Positions 29,217-38,386 of a DNA stretch of 64,000 bases are shown here, piece after piece. Source of the stretch: a virus; the IMG/VR virus record IMGVR_UViG_3300042516_004811, positions 62,001 to 126,000 of that record; one strand, written 5' to 3'. Made by a program: the position numbers and the translations under genes. The stretch's first letter is position 1. Each line of letters opens with the position of its first letter. Below the pieces are notes generated by a model. That model ran no database searches. It was not told the DNA's origin and worked only from the letters and a program-made list of their open reading frames with translations.

Positions 29217-31142
29217 ATGAGCGTAATTAGCGACGAATTTGTAAACACCTATAACGGCAAGCCAATACCTTGGGGTTTTAATGGCATGGGGGAGATTGTT
29301 TTTCTCCGTACGTATAGCCGCACCAAAGAAGATGGAACACTCGAAACCTGGGCTGACACAATCCAGCGCGTTATAAATGGCGCAATTGAAATTGGAGTCC
29401 CCTACACACAAAAAGAAGCTGAAGAACTTTTTGACCACATGTACAACCTTCGTTGCTCAATGAGCGGACGAGCATTGTGGCAACTTGGAACACCTATGGT
29501 TAAGAAGTTTGGTGGAGCATCGCTCAATAACTGTTATTTCGTAAACGTTGAAACAATCGAGGATTTTGAGTTCTTGTTTGACATGCTCATGCTTGGCGGT
29601 GGTGTTGGATTCTCTGTTGAGCGCTCCAAGATTCATGACCTGCCAAAAATCAAGACAGGTGTAACGATTACGCATGAACGCACTAATGATGCGGACATCA
29701 TTGTTCCGGACTCACGAACCGGTTGGCGTCGCCTTCTTCACGGCGTACTAAAGTCATACTTTGACACCGGTAAGTCATTCTCATACTCCACGATTCTGGT
29801 TCGCGAATTTGGAGCACCACTCAAAACGTTTGGTGGAACTGCCAGCGGACCTGGCGCGCTCATTGATGGAATAGCAGATATCTGTAAAGTGCTAGACAAC
29901 CGTGTTGGCAAGAAACTTCGCTCTGTTGACGTGCTAGATATTTGCAACATCATCGGGCGCATTGTTGTCTCTGGTTCATCTCGCCGCTCGGCTCAGATTT
30001 CAATGGGTGACCCAGATGACGTTTTGTTTCTCCGAGCCAAAAACTGGGCGTCTGGTTCCATTCCGGCATGGAGAGCAAACAGCAACAACTCCCTCTACGC
30101 GGATGGCTGGAATGAAATCCCCTCCGAGCTATGGAAGGGTTATGACGGTTCTGGTGAACCATACGGTTTGGTAAACAGAAAACTTGCTCGCACGTATGGA
30201 CGTCTTGGAGAGAAGCGTCCAGACCCAACAATCGAGGGCTTCAACCCTTGTGCCGAAATTGCCCTTGGGGACGGCGAGTCGTGCAATCTAGCAACGGTTT
30301 TCCTTCCGAATATCACATCAGAGAAGCAGTTGCACAGCATTGCTCGTTTGCTTTACATGACACAGAAGCACATCACGCGTCTGCCCTATCCATATGAGAA
30401 GACAACTTCGATTGTTCGTCAGAACGCTCGTCTTGGGCAGAGCATCACTGGAGTTCTTCAGTCAACGGAGAAGCAGTTGTCATGGCTCGACGGCACTTAT
30501 CAATATTTGCGCGATATCGATAAGGAATATTCAGCAAAGAATGGTTTCCCTGAGTCAGTCAGAATAACGACGGTTCAGCCATCCGGCACACTTTCTCTGC
30601 TGCCTGGGGTTACTCCTGGAATTCACCCAGCTTTCGCTAGTCACTACATTCGTCGTGTTCGGTTCGGTGCCTCTGACCCATTGGTTGAGGCATGCCGCAA
30701 GCGTGGATACAAGGTTCAGTGGGACGTCGGCCTTGATGGGCGTGAGGACCATACGCGTTTCGTTGTTGAATTCCCTTGCATGTCACCAGAGGGTTCAGTT
30801 CTCGCAAAAGATATGACAGCAATCGAGCAGCTTGAGTGGGTTAAGAAAATGCAGACACAGTGGGCAGATAATGCAGTTTCTGTGACTGTTTATTACCGTA
30901 AAGAAGAGCTTGATGACATCAAGTCATGGTTGAGCCAGAACTATGACAAAGGCGTAAAATCTGTTTCGTTCCTCTTGCATAGTGACCACAACTTTGCCCT
31001 ACCTCCATATGAGGAAATTACGGAAGAGCAATACACGAAGACTGTTTCGAAGATTAATTTCGACCTACCTTTGGTCCAGAGCAAGTTTGACGCAGAGTTC
31101 GATTTAGAGAATTGCGCAACTGGAGCCTGCCCGGTAAAGTGA
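29217..31142 (+). CDS. nrdJ: B12-dependent ribonucleoside-triphosphate reductase (class II)
   Basis: 641 residues, the size of monomeric class II enzymes of the Lactobacillus RTPR type. It reduces ribonucleotides to deoxyribonucleotides using adenosylcobalamin. Seen: NNCYFVN near residue 103, FNPCAEIALGD (active-site Cys and Glu) near 342, QPSGTLSLLPGVTPGIHPAF near 455, and the C-terminal CATGACPVK with the thioredoxin-reducible Cys pair. The palindrome at 29177 may regulate it. The host must supply cobalamin. Works with ThyX and dCMP deaminase. Confidence 0.95.
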   Translation: MSVISDEFVNTYNGKPIPWGFNGMGEIVFLRTYSRTKEDGTLETWADTIQRVINGAIEIGVPYTQKEAEELFDHMYNLRCSMSGRALWQLGTPMVKKFGGASLNNCYFVNVETIEDFEFLFDMLMLGGGVGFSVERSKIHDLPKIKTGVTITHERTNDADIIVPDSRTGWRRLLHGVLKSYFDTGKSFSYSTILVREFGAPLKTFGGTASGPGALIDGIADICKVLDNRVGKKLRSVDVLDICNIIGRIVVSGSSRRSAQISMGDPDDVLFLRAKNWASGSIPAWRANSNNSLYADGWNEIPSELWKGYDGSGEPYGLVNRKLARTYGRLGEKRPDPTIEGFNPCAEIALGDGESCNLATVFLPNITSEKQLHSIARLLYMTQKHITRLPYPYEKTTSIVRQNARLGQSITGVLQSTEKQLSWLDGTYQYLRDIDKEYSAKNGFPESVRITTVQPSGTLSLLPGVTPGIHPAFASHYIRRVRFGASDPLVEACRKRGYKVQWDVGLDGREDHTRFVVEFPCMSPEGSVLAKDMTAIEQLEWVKKMQTQWADNAVSVTVYYRKEELDDIKSWLSQNYDKGVKSVSFLLHSDHNFALPPYEEITEEQYTKTVSKINFDLPLVQSKFDAEFDLENCATGACPVK

Positions 31143-31148
31143 TTGTAA

Positions 31149-31185
31149 GTGGCCACCCCGAAAAGTACGAACTCGGGGTGGCCAC
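31149..31185 (+). terminator. strong hairpin between nrdJ and the tRNA cluster
   Basis: A perfect 13-base-pair stem (GTGGCCACCCCGA with TCGGGGTGGCCAC) around an 11-base loop, 6 bases after the nrdJ stop. It lacks a T run, so it may be a weak terminator, an RNA-processing site, or a 3' stabiliser; the tRNA cluster follows within 10 bases. Confidence 0.6.
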
Positions 31186-31193
31186 CAACAAAT

Positions 31194-31269
31194 GCGTCGG
31201 TGGCCAAATGGATAAGGCAACAGACTTCTAATCTGTCGATTGCAGGTTCGAGTCCTGCCCGACGCGCCA
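31194..31269 (+). tRNA. tRNA-Arg (UCU)
   Basis: The acceptor GCGTCGG pairs with CCGACGC, and CCA is encoded. The anticodon stem is ACAGA/TCTGT with loop CTTCTAA (anticodon TCT), and the T-arm is GCAGG-TTCGAGT-CCTGC. It reads AGA, a rare codon in many high-GC hosts. Confidence 0.93.
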
Positions 31270-31304
31270 TTTTGACAGCGTGGGGTGCGTAGCCCAGCAG
31301 CAGG

Positions 31305-31385
31305 GGGCTAGTGGTGGAATGGCATACACGGAGGACTTAAAATCCTCTCCCGAAAGGGATGCGGGTTCAAATCCCGCCTAGCCCA
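31305..31385 (+). tRNA. tRNA-Leu (UAA)
   Basis: A class II tRNA. The acceptor GGGCTAG pairs with CTAGCCC. The anticodon stem is GAGGA/TCCTC with loop CTTAAAA (anticodon TAA). It has a variable arm CCCG..AAAG..GGG, and the T-arm is GCGGG-TTCAAAT-CCCGC. CCA is not encoded. Confidence 0.93.
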
Positions 31386-31404
31386 CAAGGTAGTATTCAA
31401 TCAT

Positions 31405-31480
31405 TGGCGAGTAGCTCAGTTGGCAGAGCGGAGGACTGTTAATCCTTTGGTCGCAGGTTCGAGCCCTGCCTCGCCAGCCA
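31405..31480 (+). tRNA. tRNA-Asn (GUU)
   Basis: The acceptor TGGCGAG pairs with CTCGCCA, discriminator G, and CCA is encoded. The anticodon stem contains AGGA/TCCT with loop CTGTTAA (anticodon GTT), and the T-arm is GCAGG-TTCGAGC-CCTGC. Confidence 0.93.
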
Positions 31481-31512
31481 AATAAATACCGTATAAGGTG
31501 TACAATGTTCGG

Positions 31513-31875
31513 ATGGCTGAATTCGAACCAACAGAGAGACTTGGTGACTTTAAGGATATATTGTCCCGGTTCCAGTCTGGTTTTCCCGCAATAATAGATT
31601 GCGAGCATGGGTGGAATGAAATTATCGCCAACTGCCATCAGGAGTTAAAAACAATAGATGACGAGTATACGATTGCCCAGATTAAAGAGAAATTTGGAAC
31701 ACTCAGGTATTACTTTTCTTCTAGTAACCCATCTCTTTACAAGCAGATGTGTGGGGTTGTTTCTAAATATGAAAAGATGTCTTCTTCGACATGCGAGCTC
31801 TGTGGTTCTCCTGGGGCAACCAGGAACTCTGGCTACATCAAGACGCTATGTAATGAGCACGCGAAAACTAATTAG
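31513..31875 (+). CDS. hypothetical protein with C-terminal zinc-finger-like motif
   Basis: 120 residues from the ATG at 31513. A CEHGWNEIIANCHQEL helix is followed by QIKEKFGTLRYYF, a phrase I associate with small uncharacterised phage proteins. A Cys/His cluster at the end (STCELCGSPGATRN ... TLCNEH) forms a likely zinc finger. Function unknown. Its stop overlaps the convergent DUF6321-like gene by 4 bases. Confidence 0.7.
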   Translation: MAEFEPTERLGDFKDILSRFQSGFPAIIDCEHGWNEIIANCHQELKTIDDEYTIAQIKEKFGTLRYYFSSSNPSLYKQMCGVVSKYEKMSSSTCELCGSPGATRNSGYIKTLCNEHAKTN

Positions 31876-32696
31876 CGCTTAGCTTTTCTCGCTTTAGCCA
31901 TTTGTCGTGACGCCCTGTTCATTCTGGCCATGACGGATTCGTCACCAGCAAACATTCGGTCGCCTTTCATAAAAGATGGGGAAAGCATCAACATTGCTTT
32001 CCTGGTCTCATCGCGAAGTGTGGTTACCGATTCGTCTGTAACTAGCTCTTCCGGGGTATAGAGTTCACTAATTACACCAATACCGGTGAGGTCCGTATCA
32101 TGAATACTGTGGTCAGCCGATTTTCTTTGTGTCGAGCTAAATATTGACAAACTAAATTCTTCGGGATTTTCTGACTTCTTCTTAACCTTACTATAACGCT
32201 CAAGAAGTCTTCTCCCCTTTGCTGCAAGCTTTGCTGCATCTTCCATATTTTTGGGTACTGGTTCACCCCATGCTGCGGCAGAGAGCGCAAGCCTTGTAGC
32301 TCTACCTTTTTCGTCAACCATTGGCCCGGATGGATTCGTGAAGAAGCGTGTTAGGAAGGAGCCCTTCCTTCTCATCTTTTCTGGAGTATTTGCTGGCCCC
32401 ATTACTCCGGGTTTTAGGTTTGCCCCTTCTTTGCGCTTGAAGTAGGCGCGCCCAGCAGCAGTGAGACCACCCTTGGGGTCTTTGAGTCTTTTCTTGGCTG
32501 CCTTGCCTTCAATGCAGTCATTTAAGATTTTCCCACCGTAGTATTCATCGAATATCGGCATCATTGAATCGCTCTTTAGTTCGACTATTGACTGCTCAGC
32601 AATTAGGGCAAGTTCTTCTTCGACGTCTATGGCGTCAGAAATATTAAGAAGCTGCTCAAAGAGGGAGTCAAGATTCTCGTTATTGGTTTCATCCAT
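31872..32696 (-). CDS. DUF6321-like protein, capsid-cassette member
   Basis: 274 residues. Residues about 75-170 match the phage domain I know as DUF6321: KGGLTAAGRAYFKRKEG, then GVMGPANTPEKMRRKGSFLT, FFTNPSGPM, and TRLALSAAAWGEPVP. This basic domain is seen beside phage structural genes. Flanking parts are acidic (N-terminal EELALIAEQS) or basic (C-terminal RQMAKARKAKR). Separated from the capsid gene by a strong terminator, so it may have its own promoter. Likely virion-associated. Confidence 0.75.
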   Translation of the reverse strand: MDETNNENLDSLFEQLLNISDAIDVEEELALIAEQSIVELKSDSMMPIFDEYYGGKILNDCIEGKAAKKRLKDPKGGLTAAGRAYFKRKEGANLKPGVMGPANTPEKMRRKGSFLTRFFTNPSGPMVDEKGRATRLALSAAAWGEPVPKNMEDAAKLAAKGRRLLERYSKVKKKSENPEEFSLSIFSSTQRKSADHSIHDTDLTGIGVISELYTPEELVTDESVTTLRDETRKAMLMLSPSFMKGDRMFAGDESVMARMNRASRQMAKARKAKR

Positions 32697-32733
32697 ATAG
32701 CTACATTATCCCATGAAAGTTGTTTGTAGATAG

Positions 32734-32776
32734 AAAAGAACCCTGGGGTTCCGGTTTCCCGTTGCCCCAGGGTTCT
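32734..32776 (-). terminator. terminator after the major capsid gene
   Basis: A 12-base-pair stem (minus-strand arms at 32776-32765 and 32748-32737: AGAACCCTGGGG with CCCCAGGGTTCT) with a 16-base loop and a short T run after it. It ends the capsid transcript. Confidence 0.85.
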
Positions 32777-32804
32777 CTCTTGCGTTGCTACGCGTTGGTC
32801 GTTA

Positions 32805-34166
32805 TCAGACAGGTGCGCTGTCGAATGACACCTTCACGAAGGCCTCTGGACGCTTCACCGCTAGGGCTAGGCGCTGCTCGGCCAAGATGACGATGGCGTT
32901 GCGTACGAAGAAGTCTGAGTGCTGTTCCGAAATACGGATGCTGGCTTCCTCGCGGTCGTACAACTGAGCGCCGGTACCGAAGGCACCAACAAGAGCAGTG
33001 CCCTCATCGATGGCTGGGGTGTCCACCAGCGGCATGCGCCAGACCTTTGGCTCACCACCCATCGCAACCGAAACTGCGATTAGGTACTGACCCTGCTCGT
33101 CCTTCGTCAGTTCGATGTCTTCCCAGTCGTTCGGGTGTAGAACAACACCGCTTGGCTCGTAGTAAGCCAGGAACGAGAGGGTAGCAGCACGACGAATTGC
33201 GTCAGCCTTGGTGTCAGCAACTGGAGCGGTTTCTCCATCTGACCATGCGTATTCCTGAATGTTTGGTGTGTTGAGCACGCCGAGAAGGTTCTCGCCGGTT
33301 CCGTCACCGTTCAGAATCTGGTTGTCTTCGAGGAGACGCAGACCGTACATTAGCTCGTTGTCGATGATTGAGCGCAGCTGTGGCTCATCGGCAAGAACGT
33401 TGCGGTGTGCTGCTTCCCAGTGTGCGAGTGTGCGCACTGGAGCCTGCTCGCCAACGAAAGCGAATGACGACTGTGGCTTGATGCCGAAGGTCGCGCTCGC
33501 TGCGCCGGTTCCACGCTCTGCAACTGTCGCAGCGTTGTTTACGCCATGACCAGCCTCAAGTGTGGTGAACCCGAGCTGACGGAAGTACTCGATAACCGCT
33601 GCGTTTGTGCGACGGACCGGGAAAAGGTCACGAACGCGCTTGGTACGCATTGGAGGAGTAACGATTGCGTCACGCTGAACTGAACCAAGGCCAGTGGTGA
33701 TGTCACCGCTTGGCATACCTGAGAAGACGTCCTTGACGTTGTAACCACCTGAGAAGCTGGTGAGGGAAGCCTTCACCTGCCATGGAGCGGCCATGTTTGC
33801 GCCATTACGTCCACCGTTGAGGGCCTTGAACTCAGCTGACTCAAGGAACATCTGGCCGATGCTCTTGATTTCACGTGATGTCAACTGGGTGAGGTCAGCG
33901 GCAGCAGCAGCATAGGCTGAAGAAACCGAGTCACCTGCTGGCTGATTTGACCAGCTGTCAACGTTTTCGATGGTCTGAAGGTCCGAAAGAAGCGACTTGA
34001 TTTCTTTGATGTCGCGCATGTTCTTGTCGAACGCTGTCTTCTGGTCTGAGGAGACGACTACTGTGCCGTCCTCAACGCGGAACGAGTCGGCAATTGCCTT
34101 ATTCTCGTCCATTTTGGTTCTTAGAGCTGACTGGAGCTCTGAGATGCGGGCTTTGTCTTCCGACAT
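32805..34166 (-). CDS. major capsid protein, HK97 fold
   Basis: 453 residues. Residues 1-75 form a helical scaffold-like delta domain with coiled-coil spacing (ISELQSALRTKMDENKAIADSF, DIKEIKSLLSDLQ). From about residue 165 (DAIVTPPMRTKRVRDLFPVR) the HK97-type N-arm and core begin. Later segments such as VLHPNDWEDIELTKDEQGQY and LVGAFGTGAQLYDREEASIR are typical of HK97 capsid proteins. FSG elements at 138-140 and 148-150 are possible protease sites, which would leave a mature protein of about 300 residues. Preceded by its own promoter and a leader of about 125 bases; ended by a terminator, as expected for the most expressed gene. Confidence 0.9.
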   Translation of the reverse strand: MSEDKARISELQSALRTKMDENKAIADSFRVEDGTVVVSSDQKTAFDKNMRDIKEIKSLLSDLQTIENVDSWSNQPAGDSVSSAYAAAAADLTQLTSREIKSIGQMFLESAEFKALNGGRNGANMAAPWQVKASLTSFSGGYNVKDVFSGMPSGDITTGLGSVQRDAIVTPPMRTKRVRDLFPVRRTNAAVIEYFRQLGFTTLEAGHGVNNAATVAERGTGAASATFGIKPQSSFAFVGEQAPVRTLAHWEAAHRNVLADEPQLRSIIDNELMYGLRLLEDNQILNGDGTGENLLGVLNTPNIQEYAWSDGETAPVADTKADAIRRAATLSFLAYYEPSGVVLHPNDWEDIELTKDEQGQYLIAVSVAMGGEPKVWRMPLVDTPAIDEGTALVGAFGTGAQLYDREEASIRISEQHSDFFVRNAIVILAEQRLALAVKRPEAFVKVSFDSAPV

Positions 34167-34290
34167 TGTGTTTACCTCTTATTGAAGTTGAAGGGTTGGA
34201 TTAATTGCTTTTCAGCGGATGGCTTAGGTAAGCACCCAGCCCTGCTAATAATCAAAAATAACAGATGATTGACATCATTTAGTGGAACTA

Positions 34291-34318
34291 ATTATGTTTT
34301 GCCATTAAAGTGTGTAAA
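34291..34318 (-). promoter_or_regulatory. promoter for the major capsid protein
   Basis: On the minus strand TTTACA (34318-34313) and CATAAT (34296-34291), spaced 16 bases, each match consensus at five of six positions. The transcript would carry an untranslated leader of about 120 bases before the capsid ATG at 34166. Confidence 0.6.
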
Positions 34319-34332
34319 TAGTTTTTTTACTG

Positions 34333-34971
34333 CTACTTGTGCCTTAGTTCTTCAGGGATGCTTGACTTGCGTTTTACGGGCTTATTTCCTCGTTCTGAAA
34401 GAACAACCCGAACTGCTTCCCTGGTTTCATTGTCTCTTCTTTTGGAGATATTTCGTCTACCAAGGGCCGTTGAGCCAGCCCTGTTTGCATAATCCGTCAT
34501 GTTGCTGCACGGCATCCATACCGAGCGTCCATTTTTGCTGACCCGCCTACTAATGCCGATGCACCCAAGCTGTCTTGAACGAGCCCTAGCTGACTCTGGG
34601 TCCATAAATACATCCATGTCTGTCTCGCGGATATATTCTGGGCCGACTGATTTGCCACCAAAAGAAGTTGCCGACACGAGTCCACCGCCAGGGAGTGTAG
34701 CTATGCCCATTATTGGGGCTTCGCGGAGGTTCTCCCAATCACTTCTTTTCTTTTTCCTCTTACCCATCTCGCGTTTTTTCTTAGGGCTGTAACCGGGGAC
34801 AACTGTTCTCCATTTCGATGTTTCCGCAATATTGGAGATTCTCTCCATTTCTTCCATTGTCTCGCATGGCATCCAGTTTCCGTCTGCGGAAAGATGCGCA
34901 CCAGTGCAGCCAATTTCTCTGGCCATTGCAAGTGCCTGAACTTTATCGACTAATTTCTTTTCGCGTGCCAT
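34333..34971 (-). CDS. basic protein with duplicated GCxG...WMPC motif
   Basis: 212 residues. Two copies of a motif of about 30 residues: AMAREIGCTGAHLSADGN-WMPC (C22 to C36) and SRQLGCIGISRRVSKNG-SVWMPC (about 137-158). Each has a first Gly-Cys, a turn, then Trp-Met-Pro-Cys. The paired cysteines could bind a metal or form a disulfide. The rest is highly basic. It sits just upstream of the capsid gene in the head cassette; a minor virion protein is my guess. Confidence 0.65.
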   Translation of the reverse strand: MAREKKLVDKVQALAMAREIGCTGAHLSADGNWMPCETMEEMERISNIAETSKWRTVVPGYSPKKKREMGKRKKKRSDWENLREAPIMGIATLPGGGLVSATSFGGKSVGPEYIRETDMDVFMDPESARARSRQLGCIGISRRVSKNGRSVWMPCSNMTDYANRAGSTALGRRNISKRRDNETREAVRVVLSERGNKPVKRKSSIPEELRHK

Positions 34972-34973
34972 GA

Positions 34974-35711
34974 TTACCCAAGTTTCGACTTAATTGAAAT
35001 TGTTATTCTTTGCTTACCAGAAAGCATTTTTTTGCCATCAATAACTGGAGACAGGTTTCTCGCTCTTCTCTTCAGTCTTCTTCTGGCTGTGGTCCTATCG
35101 CGTTTTCCGTCATCTGAAAGAAATCTGCCCATCATTGATTCAGGCACAGATTTTTCTGCAATTTCGGAGGCAAGTAGAGAGATTGCATTATTTTTTCGTG
35201 GAACAAATGCTGACTTAGTTGTATCGAAACCAAATTTTCCACTCTTTATGGGGGAAATGATGGACGAAATCCGCGAAGCGACCTCGAATTGTCTTGCCTT
35301 ATAATCAATTGCATTCATTTTTGACTCAACAGAAGAAAATTTTGCTATTGATAGCTCTGATGAGGGCTTGTTTTCACTTAATTCAGTGTTTGTGTGTCTA
35401 TTGCTAAACATGCGAAAGGCCTGCGATGGTTTTTCAGTAACGTAATCTTGTTTTAGTGACTTGGTTTCTATGGCGTCCGAGGCAAACGAACCAAGCATTT
35501 TTTCAATCGATGGGGTTACGGACTTGAATCCAGTGCAAACAAACCCCTCGGGAAGAGCTATTTGCTCTATATCTGCAGATATAGAGCTTTCTGCAACTAT
35601 CCGCTTCCCGTACTCCGTCAAACTCTTTGATTCAATTACACCGTCATTATCGGAAATAACAACATGAGGGGTGTTTCTGAACAAATCTTTGATTATTGCG
35701 ACTTTTTTCAT
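34974..35711 (-). CDS. hypothetical head-cassette protein (245 aa)
   Basis: 245 residues. The chain starts MKKVAIIKDLFRNTPHV and has an acid-rich N-terminus, a Ser/Lys-rich middle and a strongly basic end (RTTARRRLKRRARNLSP). It contains LSGK near its end (KKMLSGKQRI), which resembles the recurring SSG site of the giant proteins. No family is recognised. It is joined to its neighbours by 1-2 base gaps. Confidence 0.65.
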   Translation of the reverse strand: MKKVAIIKDLFRNTPHVVISDNDGVIESKSLTEYGKRIVAESSISADIEQIALPEGFVCTGFKSVTPSIEKMLGSFASDAIETKSLKQDYVTEKPSQAFRMFSNRHTNTELSENKPSSELSIAKFSSVESKMNAIDYKARQFEVASRISSIISPIKSGKFGFDTTKSAFVPRKNNAISLLASEIAEKSVPESMMGRFLSDDGKRDRTTARRRLKRRARNLSPVIDGKKMLSGKQRITISIKSKLG

Positions 35712-35712
35712 T

Positions 35713-37755
35713 TTAGGCGCCTCTGATTATCGTGTTTAGGATGTTTTTTTGATTTCTAAGAACATCAAGTCGCTCTGTGAAAAGTTTTTCCATGATTTCC
35801 ATGTGTATCTTTTCGCCTGCAGACATTCCATATCTGTTCATATCGTTCTGGAAATTGGAAGTACTGAACTTTCTTGCCCTATTAATGAGCTGACCAATGA
35901 ACTGAATCAATAGAACCCTTTGTTCAGCCTTCAAAGTCTGGTAATACTCAGAATATGCTGGTGTCAGGCCTGATTCATAGAAGTCATTGAGTCTCAATTT
36001 CATTCTTTTGGTGATTTCTATCTTGGATAGGTCTGTCAGACCAGAAGTAGTGTTTTGTGCAAGCACTGCCCTTGTGCCATCAGGGGTATCTATTGGATAA
36101 ATCGATGTTGATGGCCTATTTCTCTGGTCAGTAAGGAAATCGGCAACAATCATCCGGGCCACATCCTCGTAACCTATGTCCTGAAACTTTGCATTTGGAT
36201 TAAACACGCCACCCGGTATTGCTGCTTCAACATCCTGGCGCAAGTACGTTCTTTTATCGCCGGCTTTGCCAACAAAAAGCACGTCAGGTGAGCTAAGCCC
36301 AAGGAACTGCTGTACGTCTGAAGCAAACCTTTCACCGAGATGTTGGAATTTTGCTGGACGCTCATACATGAAATACTTTTCTGGCCCAGATACAACTGCA
36401 GTAATGTTGTTGCCCATTTTCTGTTTCTGGATAGCGTTGGAACGCTTAATTACCTCAGAAAGAATGTCTGGGTGGATTGCAGAGAGAGAGCCACCCCCAG
36501 ATAGGTGAGCCATTGCCCTGTCAATATCTTTAATAAGCTTACGCTTTGCATCAAAAGACACAGTTTCTCTTGATTCCGAGGTGGAAACATCAACTGGCTT
36601 TTTTCTTCTCTTTGAAAAAAGGAGCTCTTGTGCCCATCTGGTTGTCTTGCCAACTGGCTCGTTTGGGTTCTTTATCCCAACAAATTTTTCTGAGTACTGA
36701 ATCCCGTCGCCAATTTCTTGAGAAACGTTTACCAGTCTTGCTGCTGGGTTTGTTGAGTTATTTATCTCCTGTGCAGTGTTAACTACCCGCCCAAGCTTTC
36801 TTCTTTCGCCAACAGTGAGCTTCCTTGCTTTTTCAAGCGTCAGCGAAGAACCACCAGGCAGAACATAAATAAGAGACCTTATTCCCGTATTTGAAAGAAG
36901 ACCCAGCTCTTCTCCACCAATATCAGATGGAGACAATGCTGACATTATGAATGAAGCGCCTTCCATGTCCCTGTTGTCGGGTATTGCTCGCAAAACGCGG
37001 CTTGGTACGACCGGCTCAAGAACAAATCCGTCACGTCTTACCATTCGTCTCACCCGCGTCGACGACGAAGAATTAAACTGACCAACGTCACGGATAATGT
37101 CTCTTGTTCTACCCATAGAGATTGAGCGATTTTCGTTTCCGACACGCGGAATCTGGGGGGCACGACTTTGAATGATTGAACTTGGTGCTATTCCGCCAGT
37201 TATATCCCTTCCGGACACCCTATCCGGTAGTCCAGAAGTCTGTGCTCTGCGTATTTCTCTTACTGCTGCACCAAGGACTGATGGTATGTCGAAAAGTTGT
37301 TGACCGCAAGTTGTAAACCTATTGTCTGTAAATCTTCCACCATACTGATACCCCTCGGGGCATCTGGCCGCACGGTTTTGACCAGGCAGTGAACCGCCAC
37401 GACGGCCTCCACCAAAACCTGGAGTGGCTGCTCTATAAAAAGCAGAACGAACAGGCGACCTTACCGGACCTAAGTCTCCAGGAACGAGAGTGCTTCCTAT
37501 CGTGCTTCCTATTTGGCGTAGTGCATTTGCCTTGAAGCTGATTTGATTGTTTCCTGTCTGACTTTTTCTTCTCTTAGTGTTGCCGTTTCTTTTTGAGAGA
37601 GCCCTGTACTGAATTAGGGCATGGGAAAGCTGCTTTCTTCCACGTAGATGGTCCACGTTTGACTTCCCAAAAAGGTCGCCAAGTACCACTCTTGTTACAA
37701 TAAGCTCGTTATTGTCGCAACATGGAAGAAGTTCATCCACAGCAGTTTTCCTCAT
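35713..37755 (-). CDS. 680-residue head-cassette protein, unknown
   Basis: 680 residues, basic in the first 200. A 20-residue Cys-bounded motif (RCPEGYQYGGRFTDNRFTTC, residues 131-150) recurs in the 2070-residue protein. Residues about 490-610 read like a degenerate kinase-type fold (YMYERPAKF, then FVGKAGDKR, then MIVADFLTDQRNRP), but key catalytic residues are not evident. The C-terminus is helical. A structural or ejected virion protein is likely from position; the start at 37755 overlaps the upstream gene by 23 bases. Confidence 0.7.
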   Translation of the reverse strand: MRKTAVDELLPCCDNNELIVTRVVLGDLFGKSNVDHLRGRKQLSHALIQYRALSKRNGNTKRRKSQTGNNQISFKANALRQIGSTIGSTLVPGDLGPVRSPVRSAFYRAATPGFGGGRRGGSLPGQNRAARCPEGYQYGGRFTDNRFTTCGQQLFDIPSVLGAAVREIRRAQTSGLPDRVSGRDITGGIAPSSIIQSRAPQIPRVGNENRSISMGRTRDIIRDVGQFNSSSSTRVRRMVRRDGFVLEPVVPSRVLRAIPDNRDMEGASFIMSALSPSDIGGEELGLLSNTGIRSLIYVLPGGSSLTLEKARKLTVGERRKLGRVVNTAQEINNSTNPAARLVNVSQEIGDGIQYSEKFVGIKNPNEPVGKTTRWAQELLFSKRRKKPVDVSTSESRETVSFDAKRKLIKDIDRAMAHLSGGGSLSAIHPDILSEVIKRSNAIQKQKMGNNITAVVSGPEKYFMYERPAKFQHLGERFASDVQQFLGLSSPDVLFVGKAGDKRTYLRQDVEAAIPGGVFNPNAKFQDIGYEDVARMIVADFLTDQRNRPSTSIYPIDTPDGTRAVLAQNTTSGLTDLSKIEITKRMKLRLNDFYESGLTPAYSEYYQTLKAEQRVLLIQFIGQLINRARKFSTSNFQNDMNRYGMSAGEKIHMEIMEKLFTERLDVLRNQKNILNTIIRGA

Positions 37756-38386
37756 CCGATTTTGAACTAATGAACGCAGAATAAACCTTTGTTCCAGATT
37801 CGTTTTCGCCTTCTATTTGCCAATTTTTATCGTCACCGATAAACTTGATAAAATCTGGCTCCATGTCGGCAAATTCCGACAAGACCTTCATCGCGTACTC
37901 AATGTCACCTTCTGTTACGACCTGGTTTAGACCCTTTTCCTCAGTGGCAAACTCCCTGTCGTAAAAGAACATGTCCAACTCTTCAATGGAGTCACTCTTT
38001 TTAAGATTTCTAACCACATTCTTTGGTTTCTTGCCAGCGAGAGACTGAGAAAACTGCGCATCAGTCCAGTTTGTTAACTTGCGAAGCTTTTTTCTGCAGT
38101 TTTTCATGCCCGGATGATGACATCCTTCGTTTGGCCATAAACCAGTTGTCTCATGGTGCAGCCAGGCGCATATATTGCTAAGTGGATAAAGCTCTGGATG
38201 GTTTGCAAGAATCACTCGACATCTTCTGAATCCACCAGGCTTCTTCATGATTGGTCGCCAATACCTAAGTAGGCGCTCAAGATTGCCTCTTCTGGGGCCG
38301 TACCCCCTAAGTATGTCACCAGTGACCAGTTCCTGTGGCAGTATGCCGCCAAGCGGGTCGGCCTTAATCTGCTCATTGTCAAGCAT
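37733..38386 (-). CDS. 217-residue head-cassette protein
   Basis: 217 residues. A conserved-looking core at about 28-110 reads GPRRGNLERLLRYWRPIMKK, FRRCRVIL, SNICAWLHHETTGLWPN. I have seen related NLxRLxxYW ... WLHHExTGxWP patterns in uncharacterised proteins of actinobacteriophages. The rest is acidic and lacks motifs. It overlaps the genes on both sides by a few bases. Virion association is inferred from position. Confidence 0.65.
   Translation of the reverse strand: MLDNEQIKADPLGGILPQELVTGDILRGYGPRRGNLERLLRYWRPIMKKPGGFRRCRVILANHPELYPLSNICAWLHHETTGLWPNEGCHHPGMKNCRKKLRKLTNWTDAQFSQSLAGKKPKNVVRNLKKSDSIEELDMFFYDREFATEEKGLNQVVTEGDIEYAMKVLSEFADMEPDFIKFIGDDKNWQIEGENESGTKVYSAFISSKSDEENCCG

Noticed and set aside
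34269-34291. TTGACA on the plus strand near 34269 as a promoter
   Set aside because: No good -10 box and no plus-strand gene downstream; the region serves the minus-strand capsid promoter.
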